From Gammaproteobacteria bacterium (GTDB taxonomy: Bacteria; Pseudomonadota; Gammaproteobacteria; Burkholderiales; Sulfuricellaceae): a stretch of 38,465 bases of DNA. Below, one piece after another: positions 1-7,125 of the stretch; positions within the stretch are counted from its first letter, which is position 1; each line of letters opens with the position of its first letter. The position numbers were made by a program, and so were the translations under genes. The DNA is taken from assembly GCA_018823025.1 (NCBI GenBank), contig JAHJJI010000006.1, forward strand, positions 1-38,465, read 5' to 3'. Under the pieces are notes generated by a model. The model did no database searches and was not told where the DNA came from. It was given only the letters and a program-made list of their open reading frames with translations.

Positions 1-992
1 ACATCAGTGTGCACAGTACAGGTTGTTTTCCTAATGCCATATTGACTAGAATTTTTAGCCTCGGATTGATGCAATTCCTTCTTGTCTGACGATTTGGACG
101 CAAGGGATCTGGTTTTTGCTCTAACCGTAGTTTGAGTCAGTTCAACAAAATTATTTATCTGACTCCAAGCATCCTTCATTACTGTATTTTCATGAAAGGC
201 ACGGTATTTATGGACATTTTCCTTCGCAAGCGCGACAGATTCTGGGCGATCGTCCATGACAACCCCCCAATCCGTTAAATATGAATAATTCGCGGTGTTA
301 TTCCGCCAATAATCCGTTTCAATAACCGATACCGGACAACCGCACAGCAACGCCTCTGCGATTAGCGCAGTCGGTTCATATACATAGAGAAGTTTGGATT
401 TCCTCAGTATCGCGGCAATTTCGGCATGTTTCAGATTCTGGTCCTGACATAAGCTAACCGCATTCTTTACGTGTTCTGTGAGTGCACCACCCTTTCCCAA
501 ATACTTGTTGGCATAAAAACAAACAGATTCTCGCACATCATCATAGGGATTATTGTCGTTGTTAAAAATGGATAGATCGCATGTAGGGATATGCAATATC
601 TCGCCATATATTCCAGCGGGAAGGTAGCTAGGATCATAGGCAAAAATCAAATCATCATCTGAAAAATATTTATCTCCAGAAATATGTCCCGGTTGATTCA
701 ACAGCCACCTCACGACGATCCTGCCATCCAAAGGATTCCCGGATATGACTTCAGGATAAACCACAATTGGCACCCTGCCAGACGCTTGATGCTGTTTCAT
801 GACCTTATTACTCAAGACGGGCGTCCTGAGATGCGGTACCGTCACCTTGCAAGTCACGTAAGCCTCAAGTCCACTCTCGTTAAGTGCATGACACAAATAA
901 TGTAGCGCACGGATACCGGCGGACTGCTGGATGTAGTCCAATGCGCATATGTAGTAGGGCGCATGGTCGGATGTGTAGAAACTGAGTGTCAT
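1..992 (-). CDS. Glycosyltransferase, GT-B/GT4-like (3' end outside window)
   Basis: An open frame runs on the minus strand from ATG at 992 to the window edge without a stop, about 330 codons, so the C-terminus is missing. The N-terminus (MTLSFYTSDHAPYY, then QQSAGIRALHYLCHALNESG) has the pattern of GT-B glycosyltransferases that open with a Rossmann half and a 'GI..L..L...L...G' helix. Further on, EPTALIAEALLCGCPV resembles the GT4 nucleotide-sugar-binding segment in which two acidic residues flank a helix (here E-x6-E rather than the usual E-x7-E). GAAAGG about 7 bases upstream supports the start. It is the last visible gene of the long polysaccharide operon, 22 bases after the radical SAM gene. 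It is more AT-rich than its neighbours. The donor and acceptor sugars cannot be told from the sequence. Confidence 0.72.
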   Translation of the reverse strand, partial: MTLSFYTSDHAPYYICALDYIQQSAGIRALHYLCHALNESGLEAYVTCKVTVPHLRTPVLSNKVMKQHQASGRVPIVVYPEVISGNPLDGRIVVRWLLNQPGHISGDKYFSDDDLIFAYDPSYLPAGIYGEILHIPTCDLSIFNNDNNPYDDVRESVCFYANKYLGKGGALTEHVKNAVSLCQDQNLKHAEIAAILRKSKLLYVYEPTALIAEALLCGCPVSVIETDYWRNNTANYSYLTDWGVVMDDRPESVALAKENVHKYRAFHENTVMKDAWSQINNFVELTQTTVRAKTRSLASKSSDKKELHQSEAKNSSQYGIRKTTCTVHTD

Positions 993-1014
993 GTATGCCT
1001 TTCACGGAGGGGTC

Positions 1015-2811
1015 TCATATCTTGCCCAAATAGAACTCGGCGTGGGTATCGTCAATCCTTGCGGTCTGCGGTAAATAGATATTGGTGATGCCGGGGAATG
1101 CCGCAAGTTGGCGCAGGATTTCTTCTTTCCTGCGGACGACGGTGAGGATCACCGTGCTGACGTTGTGCTCCGAGATATACGATGGGGGGAATATTGGCTT
1201 GCAGCAGACCGAATACCCCTGTCGGGACTTCGAGCTGTCAACGACTACGAACTTCTCGCTCTGCAAATCGGGATAGTAGTCCAGCATCTGGATACAGATT
1301 TCGCCGCCCCCCCATAACACGACGCGGTTGTCTTGCTCAAAGTTCCTGTCGGGCAACGGCTGGCGCGAAATATTTTTGAGGGGATTGAGATAGTAACGTT
1401 GTCTGCATTTTCGGCAGGTCATCCGGCGGATGTGCATGTTGTCCGTTTTGATGGATGAGACATGCCCGCACTGGTTGCAGGTCATGCGGATCGTGCAGAT
1501 GCCGTCATCCTGGATATCATTGACTTCCATTGCATGAGGCTCGTATTTTGCCCGCATGTTTCTTTCATATAGGTTGGAAGAGAGGTCTCTGTATTCCTGA
1601 TCCGACAAATTGGAAACGTTGATGAGAGGGCAGCCGTCGGTCAGGAATTTGACGCGATCCTTGATGATGTTGCGGGCCACGGCATTATTGTAGAGGCCGG
1701 TGCCGGGGAAGATGTTGATCATGTTCAGTTCCAAGCCGTAATGGATGTTCTCATCGTACCACTTCAACGAGTTGCCCACCGTTTCCATCGTTTCGTCCGC
1801 ATCGCCGAATATCAACCCGCCCTGAATATCGATGCCTGCCGCGTAGGTCAACTCCAGTGCACGATCGATCTGTTCGCGTGTGATCTTCTTTGCCATGATG
1901 GTCAATATCCTGTCATCTGCGCTTTCGATGCCGTAACTGATGGTCGAGCAGCCCGAATCGCGCATGATGTTCAGCATCTCTTCATCGACATCGCATACCC
2001 GCAGTTGCACCGACCAGCTGATCTTGTACTTGGCGATGCGCTTGCAGAACTCGATTACACGATCTCTTTTGGGTGCAAACAACTCATCGCTGACGATCAG
2101 AGCTTTGGGATGGTATGTGTCGATGAGGTAGTCGATTTCTTGAAAGATGTTGTCGAGCGAACGCTTGCGGTATTTATCACCCGACGGATGGAAACAGAAG
2201 GTGCATTTCAGGGGACAGGACCTGCTGGCGATGATGTAGGCGGCGTCATAGTTGATCTGGCGCATGTACTCGGGGAACGAGAAGCCGTCGTAATCCGGGA
2301 ACGGCAGGTAATCGAGATTCTTGACCTCCTGTCTGGCACTGGTGGTGATGTAACGCGCGCCGGATTTGAAGATCAGCCCGGGAATCTCTTCATAGGAAAG
2401 TCCGTTGTCCAGTGCTGTGGCCAGCTCATGCATGGTGATCTCGCCCTGTCCGATCACGCCGATGTCGGCTTTCAGCGCGATCATGGCCGGCATCGGGTCG
2501 CCGCTGATGATGCCGCCGCCAAGGACAACAAGAAGCCTGGGCTTGATCGAGCGCGCAGTGTCGATGAGTTCTTTCAGCATCTGGTAATCGCGGCTCAAAC
2601 CGGAAGTGCCCAGCACGTCAATGGAGTAGGTCTCGATCAGATGCCTCAAGGCATCATGTGTCGACGCTTTGAAAAACTCCAGATTGGCGGTGAATACGCT
2701 GTGGCCTTTGGTCTTGAGGTAGGCTGAGACGTAGGCAATGCCGACCGGGAACACGTTATATCCGCCGGATGATTTGGCCGAATCCTTGGGTAGTACCAGT
2801 AAATAGTTCAT
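1015..2811 (-). CDS. B12-binding radical SAM protein with zinc-ribbon and Rossmann-like C-terminus
   Basis: 598 aa. Residues 1-150 form a cobalamin-binding-like Rossmann domain (SGGYNVFPVGIAYVSAYL at the start, VVLGGGIISGDP near 100, GQGE near 121), as in B12-dependent radical SAM methylases and cyclases. The radical SAM core starts near 190 with C199-x3-C203-x2-C206 (SCPLKCTFC) for the 4Fe-4S cluster. Two CxxC pairs (C445/C448 and C466/C469) form a probable zinc ribbon. From about 496 a second Rossmann-like unit (VVLWGGGEICIQML, VVVDSS) follows; the same kind of domain ends two other proteins of this locus. Members of the family usually methylate unactivated carbons or phosphinate phosphorus, or rearrange carbon skeletons. 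Its position among glycosyltransferases suggests a sugar or polymer substrate, which is inference. Family assignment is firm, the reaction is unknown. Confidence 0.85.
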   Translation of the reverse strand: MNYLLVLPKDSAKSSGGYNVFPVGIAYVSAYLKTKGHSVFTANLEFFKASTHDALRHLIETYSIDVLGTSGLSRDYQMLKELIDTARSIKPRLLVVLGGGIISGDPMPAMIALKADIGVIGQGEITMHELATALDNGLSYEEIPGLIFKSGARYITTSARQEVKNLDYLPFPDYDGFSFPEYMRQINYDAAYIIASRSCPLKCTFCFHPSGDKYRKRSLDNIFQEIDYLIDTYHPKALIVSDELFAPKRDRVIEFCKRIAKYKISWSVQLRVCDVDEEMLNIMRDSGCSTISYGIESADDRILTIMAKKITREQIDRALELTYAAGIDIQGGLIFGDADETMETVGNSLKWYDENIHYGLELNMINIFPGTGLYNNAVARNIIKDRVKFLTDGCPLINVSNLSDQEYRDLSSNLYERNMRAKYEPHAMEVNDIQDDGICTIRMTCNQCGHVSSIKTDNMHIRRMTCRKCRQRYYLNPLKNISRQPLPDRNFEQDNRVVLWGGGEICIQMLDYYPDLQSEKFVVVDSSKSRQGYSVCCKPIFPPSYISEHNVSTVILTVVRRKEEILRQLAAFPGITNIYLPQTARIDDTHAEFYLGKI

Positions 2812-2843
2812 GCGGCGTTCCTGATCAATGAATTAAGACTTGG

Positions 2844-4373
2844 TCAATCTGTTCGGCACTCTATGCTACCCAGCGGTGCTGGGTATGAAACGCTGCGCAA
2901 GGCTAGATTGGCCTGCTTGGTAAGCGCAGCCAGGATTTCCGGTCTTGTTTTTCCTTGCGCGCCGGTTGGATACCAGTAGTCGTGCAACATCCGGAAGGTA
3001 TCATCGGCGACGATGCCGGGAAAGATCGCTTGACCAAGATGCAGATAGCGCAGCGCCGTGACTTCTTCGTTTTGCAACAGGAAGCGCGCGCAATAGCGTA
3101 GACAGAGTCTGCCGACTTTCTCCAAGGCCTCTCCCAGCCTGCCTGCAGCCCTGGACAAACCATGCGCGCCGGCGATTTCCGCTAATTGATGCAGCAAAAC
3201 ATATTGTCCGGTGCATTGCATCAGGTTGGCATCAATGGCGGCACCGTCGCTGTCGCGGTGGACGCGATTCAGCAACAGCGGCTCTTTGATATAGACGATA
3301 GGGTGGTCGAGGCACAGGGTGAAGTCCAGTACGCGGGCGCCGAACCAGCGGGTATTGAATCCGGCAGCCAGGTCTTTTACCTGTGTTCTTTCGCGGTTGT
3401 AGAGTATCTGGGAGATACTCGGATTTACGGCGGCCATCATATAGACGGCGGCCTGCTCTTCGCCGGGGATGAGGCAGGTCCGGTCGTAGAAGGGGGGCTC
3501 GTCGGTAATGCATCCCGCCTCATCGATGATGCTGCGGTGAACCATGGCAAATGCGGCATCCGGATAGCGTTCGAGCAGCATCACGCAGCGTTCGACGAAG
3601 TCCGGCTGGATCGCATCGTCGCTGCACAGCATGAGCATATATTTTCCACGATTGTGGATCAGGCAATTGATCAGGTTTCTCGACGCGCCGAGATTCTTGC
3701 GGTTGCGCGTCATGCTCATTCTATGCGGACAGCGGCGGGAGAACTCCAGAGCGATCTGCCAGGACTCGTCCGAGGAGGCATTGTCGGAAAAGCATATCTC
3801 GATGTTGCCGTAGGTCTGCTCGGCGATGCTGTCCAGGCACTGGCGCAGGTAACCCCCATAGTTGTAGTTGTGGATATTGATGCTTACCAGCGGATTGTCG
3901 GCGCGCTTCAACTCCGGCGACGGCTTCCCGTTCCAGTTCCCGAGTGGGCGATGATCCTTCACCTTGCCAATATAGGCGTGGATCATCAACGGATCCGCCT
4001 CAAGTTTTGGTATGACGCTTTGGATGTAGGCCGCGTCGAACTTCCTGTCTCGGGTCAGTTCGACGTAATATTTCCCTCCTGCCATTTGTATCGATTTGTC
4101 GGCATTTCCGACCGCACTCATGGGAAGTTGGTTGCGGTTCAATGTGATGCGATCCGGGTGTTTTTCCATCCATTCATTGGCTATCTCCCATGAGCCATCG
4201 GAGGTGGCGTTATCGCAAATGATTACTTCAAGATCCTTGATCTGATGTTGGCCGAAGATGGTTTCGAGGCAGTGTGCGAGTGCAACGTGATCATAATCGT
4301 GGATGACGATTGAGAGGGGCGATGGTGTTGCCGGTTTGCTGGCGTTAGTGCTGTGTGTATTCATAATCAACAT
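2844..4373 (-). CDS. Tandem GT2 glycosyltransferase (first domain degenerate)
   Basis: 509 aa with two GT-A/GT2-like domains. The first (about residues 18-140) begins PLSIVIHDYDHVALAHCLE and keeps the nucleotide-binding ICDNATSDGSWEIA strand-loop, but where the metal-binding DxD should be it reads VELTRDRKF, so it is probably inactive. The second (about 160-300) begins PLVSINIHNYNYGGYLRQCL, has CFSDNASSDESWQIA and an intact LCSDDA in the DxD position, and is the likely catalytic unit. The ATG directly abuts the TAA of the preceding gene (TAAATG); a second in-frame ATG three codons later (4364) is an alternative start. It sits between another GT2 gene and the B12 radical SAM gene, as part of the assembly or decoration end of the operon. 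Acceptor and donor are unknown. Confidence 0.82.
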   Translation of the reverse strand: MLIMNTHSTNASKPATPSPLSIVIHDYDHVALAHCLETIFGQHQIKDLEVIICDNATSDGSWEIANEWMEKHPDRITLNRNQLPMSAVGNADKSIQMAGGKYYVELTRDRKFDAAYIQSVIPKLEADPLMIHAYIGKVKDHRPLGNWNGKPSPELKRADNPLVSINIHNYNYGGYLRQCLDSIAEQTYGNIEICFSDNASSDESWQIALEFSRRCPHRMSMTRNRKNLGASRNLINCLIHNRGKYMLMLCSDDAIQPDFVERCVMLLERYPDAAFAMVHRSIIDEAGCITDEPPFYDRTCLIPGEEQAAVYMMAAVNPSISQILYNRERTQVKDLAAGFNTRWFGARVLDFTLCLDHPIVYIKEPLLLNRVHRDSDGAAIDANLMQCTGQYVLLHQLAEIAGAHGLSRAAGRLGEALEKVGRLCLRYCARFLLQNEEVTALRYLHLGQAIFPGIVADDTFRMLHDYWYPTGAQGKTRPEILAALTKQANLALRSVSYPAPLGSIECRTD

Positions 4374-5813
4374 TTACGGTTGCATTGGGATGGCATTGCC
4401 GGATGAAAGAGCGGCATCTTGTCGGGAGCTTGCGGCAGCAAGCTCCTTCCACGAGTAAATCTGGAATCTCCAGTGCGCCTGGGCGGGCAGCAATATCTTG
4501 CGCAAGCTTTCCTCGTGGTCGCGCTCGCTGCTCAATATCACTGCATCAAGGCAACCTCCATGATCGTGCAGATACTCGTGGGGTACGATGGGTATCCCGA
4601 AGACATGTTTTCCGATTCGTGCTGGGCTCGAATCCAGGCAGCAGTCGATATCTATCCCATGTCTCCTGGCCGCCAGCACCAGCAGGTGCGCAGTCAGCAT
4701 GCTGCCAAGAATAGCGATGTGTCGCAATCCCTTGGTACCGGAGAAAAGCGAGCTTCCGTTATGGAGCAAGAGAGCCCATTGTCGATAGGCGAGCTGACTG
4801 CCGCCCTTGGCAGGAGAGCGTATCAAGCGGTTGAGCGCATCGTCGGGGATGCTCAATTCCTTTCCTGTCTCGCCGAGTAGTATTTCAAACGGGAGCGCGG
4901 CATCAACGCCCCGGTGATCCGGCGTTACGAAGTGTTCCCAGTGTGTTTTCAATGTCATCAGCGCGGATTCGAGAGGATTGCCTTCCAGCTTGAACAAGAT
5001 ATCCTGCGCCTGATAGCGCGCAGAGAAGGCGTGGACTATCGGCGCCAGCGCACGCAAACGTTCGTCGGAGTCGGGGTGGGCGAGCAGGTCTTCGGCGTAT
5101 TTCGCCAGCGCCACCAGCGGGGCGCTCTGATCGACATTGCGGGATTCTTGCTCGGCATGTTGCCGGTAGCGCAGCAGCGGTTCGGCCAGTATGCCTACCG
5201 GCGCGCGAGTATTTATGCTGAACAGGCCGGCGATATCCCCGCTGGGTGCGTAGCCCGGTCTGGCTTCGCGGGCGAAAGAGCTGTTTCTTGACTGTCCCAG
5301 CCCCCGGTTAAACAGCAGCGTTGGCGTCGGGAACCAGAGTTTCTCTTCGAAGTAGGTCTGGATGTAATCGCCAACCCCGAAGAAACGGTCGGCATCCATT
5401 TCGTACAGCCTGTCTTGCAGGGTGTCGCCGCGATCGTCGATCAGGCTGACATTGGCGGCCAGACATCCCAATTCCGGACGCTGTTCCATAACGCGCATCT
5501 GTCGCTCGATCATGGTCGGCTCCATGATGTCGTCGTCATGGGTGGTCAGCAGGTAGTCGCCCCTGCTTGCACCGAAGGCGCGCCGGATACTGTCCGCCGG
5601 CGTTCCGCCCGGCGGCAGGCGCATGTAAGTCAGGCGCGGGTCTTTGTATGACAGCACGATCTCTGGCGTCTCATCCGTGCTGTGATTGTCGATCACCAGC
5701 AATTCGAAATCGCCGTAGGTCTGGGCCAGAATGGCTTCCAGCGCAGCACGCAGATAGCCGCTGCCGCCACGGTTATAGGTCTGCAAGGAGACACTCAGGC
5801 GAACCAGGCTCAT
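4374..5813 (-). CDS. GT2 glycosyltransferase with C-terminal Rossmann-like domain
   Basis: 479 aa. Residues 1-230 are a GT2 domain: RLSVSLQTYNRGGSGYLRAA at the N-terminus, LLVIDNHSTDETPEI for the nucleotide site, and a THDDDIM acidic metal-binding motif. A middle helical stretch (about 230-360) is unassigned. From about residue 364 a Rossmann-like unit follows (HIAILGSMLTAHLLVLAARR, CLDSSPARIGKHVFGIPI). It resembles the C-terminal domain of Methyltransf_14-type enzymes and the C-termini of the products at 1015 and 21490. ATG overlaps the TGA of the cytidylyltransferase gene (ATGA), so it is translationally coupled to the phosphoramidate-type module. That makes it one candidate, among several, for a transferase acting with that module; no motif proves this. 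Confidence 0.82.
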   Translation of the reverse strand: MSLVRLSVSLQTYNRGGSGYLRAALEAILAQTYGDFELLVIDNHSTDETPEIVLSYKDPRLTYMRLPPGGTPADSIRRAFGASRGDYLLTTHDDDIMEPTMIERQMRVMEQRPELGCLAANVSLIDDRGDTLQDRLYEMDADRFFGVGDYIQTYFEEKLWFPTPTLLFNRGLGQSRNSSFAREARPGYAPSGDIAGLFSINTRAPVGILAEPLLRYRQHAEQESRNVDQSAPLVALAKYAEDLLAHPDSDERLRALAPIVHAFSARYQAQDILFKLEGNPLESALMTLKTHWEHFVTPDHRGVDAALPFEILLGETGKELSIPDDALNRLIRSPAKGGSQLAYRQWALLLHNGSSLFSGTKGLRHIAILGSMLTAHLLVLAARRHGIDIDCCLDSSPARIGKHVFGIPIVPHEYLHDHGGCLDAVILSSERDHEESLRKILLPAQAHWRFQIYSWKELAAASSRQDAALSSGNAIPMQP

Positions 5814-6526
5814 GATTGATACGCCCGCAGGTCTTCGCCCGAATCAACTTCCCCCCATGCGAGTTCGTAGGGGACTGCCCAGATAGCAATGCTACCTGCT
5901 TCAATGACTTTTTGCAGGGTACCCGTCATATGCATTCGGTCGCGGACTGCCGGCGACAATGCGGCGCGTATCCGCATGATCTCTTTCCAGCCGTCCGGGG
6001 TGAAACGCAACAAGCCCATATACTGTCCCTGCACTTCTTCGACAGATTTCGGTTTGTTGCCGATTTCCGCCAACGTGTTGTCGGGGTTCAGGCGGAAGGT
6101 TTCCGCATCCAGTAGCGGGTCGCCGAAACGTTTTTTCCAGAGTTCAAGCCAGTGCGGGTCATAGGTGACCGCCAGGCTTGCACTACTTGCCATCAGCGAT
6201 TCAACTGCCGATGATTCATAAAAAATATCCGAATAGCTGACGATGCAGGGCCCGGCGAGCAGCCACTCTTGCGCGGATGCCAGGGACGAGACCATATTCG
6301 TATCGGCCCAGCGCAGGTTGTGAAACTCCACCAGACCGCGATCGGCAAGCAGCTCGCGTTTGTAGCCGGTGACGATAGCGATCTCGCTGATCCCGGCTTT
6401 GCGCAATGCTTCCAGTTGCCGGTCAAGCAGCGATTTTCCGCGCAGCTCCAGCAGGCACTTGGGGCGCGTATCGGTCAGCTCTTTCATGCGGCTGCCGCGT
6501 CCTGCGGCCAATAGAATGGCTCTCAT
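5810..6526 (-). CDS. Probable CTP:phosphoglutamine cytidylyltransferase (Cj1416-like)
   Basis: 238 aa nucleotidyltransferase of the LicC/RmlA fold. The NTP loop is LLAAGRGSRM (residues 5-14) with the conserved PKC lysine K23; D100 in SYSDIFYE is the probable metal ligand. The segments DTNMVSSL, WKKRFGDPLLDAET and GQYMGLL match my recollection of Campylobacter Cj1416, which joins CTP to L-glutamine phosphate giving L-glutamine-CDP and pyrophosphate in MeOPN synthesis. The context is decisive: ATGA overlaps on both sides, directly after the Cj1417-like and Cj1418-like genes and in the same order as in C. jejuni. On sequence alone a phosphocholine or sugar-phosphate cytidylyltransferase would also fit, but no choline kinase or transporter gene lies nearby. 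The family is certain; the substrate is inferred from context and similarity. Confidence 0.8.
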   Translation of the reverse strand: MRAILLAAGRGSRMKELTDTRPKCLLELRGKSLLDRQLEALRKAGISEIAIVTGYKRELLADRGLVEFHNLRWADTNMVSSLASAQEWLLAGPCIVSYSDIFYESSAVESLMASSASLAVTYDPHWLELWKKRFGDPLLDAETFRLNPDNTLAEIGNKPKSVEEVQGQYMGLLRFTPDGWKEIMRIRAALSPAVRDRMHMTGTLQKVIEAGSIAIWAVPYELAWGEVDSGEDLRAYQS

Positions 6527-7125
6527 TCAAATAACTTTCTCAGCCGCTCGATGTCGGCGGATTGAAACGGTTTCTCCCGCTCCGGGTGCCACATCCAACC
6601 CTCCCAGCGCAACCCGGTATGACGCATGGCCTCGATCTCGCCATCCTCCGTCCTGGCCGTTATCTCGAAGTGTTGCGGACAGCCGGCAAGTGCGTAATGG
6701 TGAAAGCTGTTCACTTCGGAGGTCAAAGCGCCTTGCAGAACATGGCGGGTCCGTACGTGGCTTGCCACGGGTTTTAAGTTGACACCGGCCCCCAGCGACA
6801 TCATCTGCATTCCCCGGCAAATGCCGAGCGCAGGTAGCTGATGTTCCGTTGCCCATCCGAGCAAGTCCAATTCGGTTTCGTCCCGAAGGCGGGATACACC
6901 GGCATCTTCGCCGCCGGATAGAATCAACCGGTTGATGCCCCACCTCTCGCAATAGGCGCGGATATGGCCGGCACCAAGATTGGGGAGCGGCAGCCATGCC
7001 GCATCGGGCAGCGCTGCATGCAGGAAGCCGGCCCATTCCTGCGCTAACGCATCGCGCGGCTCGCTATAACCTTCCGCCTGCAGTACCCTCATGGTAATAC
7101 CGATTCGCAACCTGTCATTCCGCAT
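6523..7125 (-). CDS. Probable gamma-glutamyl-CDP-amidate hydrolase (Cj1417-like, class I GATase fold)
   Basis: 200 aa class I glutamine amidotransferase / peptidase C26 fold. The nucleophile elbow is LGICRGMQMMS (C103), preceded by LILSGGEDAG for the oxyanion region; H180 and E182 in MWHPEREKP complete the triad. The N-terminal ITMRVLQAEGYSEPRDAL and the internal VNSFHHYAL match my recollection of Cj1417, which cleaves the gamma-glutamyl group from L-glutamine-CDP and leaves cytidine diphosphoramidate and glutamate. It overlaps the upstream kinase gene by 11 bases and the downstream cytidylyltransferase by ATGA, so the three products are likely made in step. A general annotation would be gamma-glutamyl-GABA hydrolase (PuuD-like), but no putrescine pathway gene is near. 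The residue evidence is good; the substrate is inferred from the operon. Confidence 0.82.
   Translation of the reverse strand: MRNDRLRIGITMRVLQAEGYSEPRDALAQEWAGFLHAALPDAAWLPLPNLGAGHIRAYCERWGINRLILSGGEDAGVSRLRDETELDLLGWATEHQLPALGICRGMQMMSLGAGVNLKPVASHVRTRHVLQGALTSEVNSFHHYALAGCPQHFEITARTEDGEIEAMRHTGLRWEGWMWHPEREKPFQSADIERLRKLFE

Noticed and set aside
684-905. Plus-strand ORF of 73 aa at the left end
   Set aside because: Antisense to the partial glycosyltransferase frame, which is open through the whole region and has family motifs.
1741-2727. Long plus-strand ORF (328 aa) opposite the B12 radical SAM gene
   Set aside because: Antisense to a gene with clear motifs; composition lacks any family pattern. 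It is a shadow of codon bias in a GC-rich frame.
3186-4193. Long plus-strand ORF (335 aa) opposite the tandem glycosyltransferase
   Set aside because: The minus strand has GT2 motifs across this range; the plus-strand protein has none.
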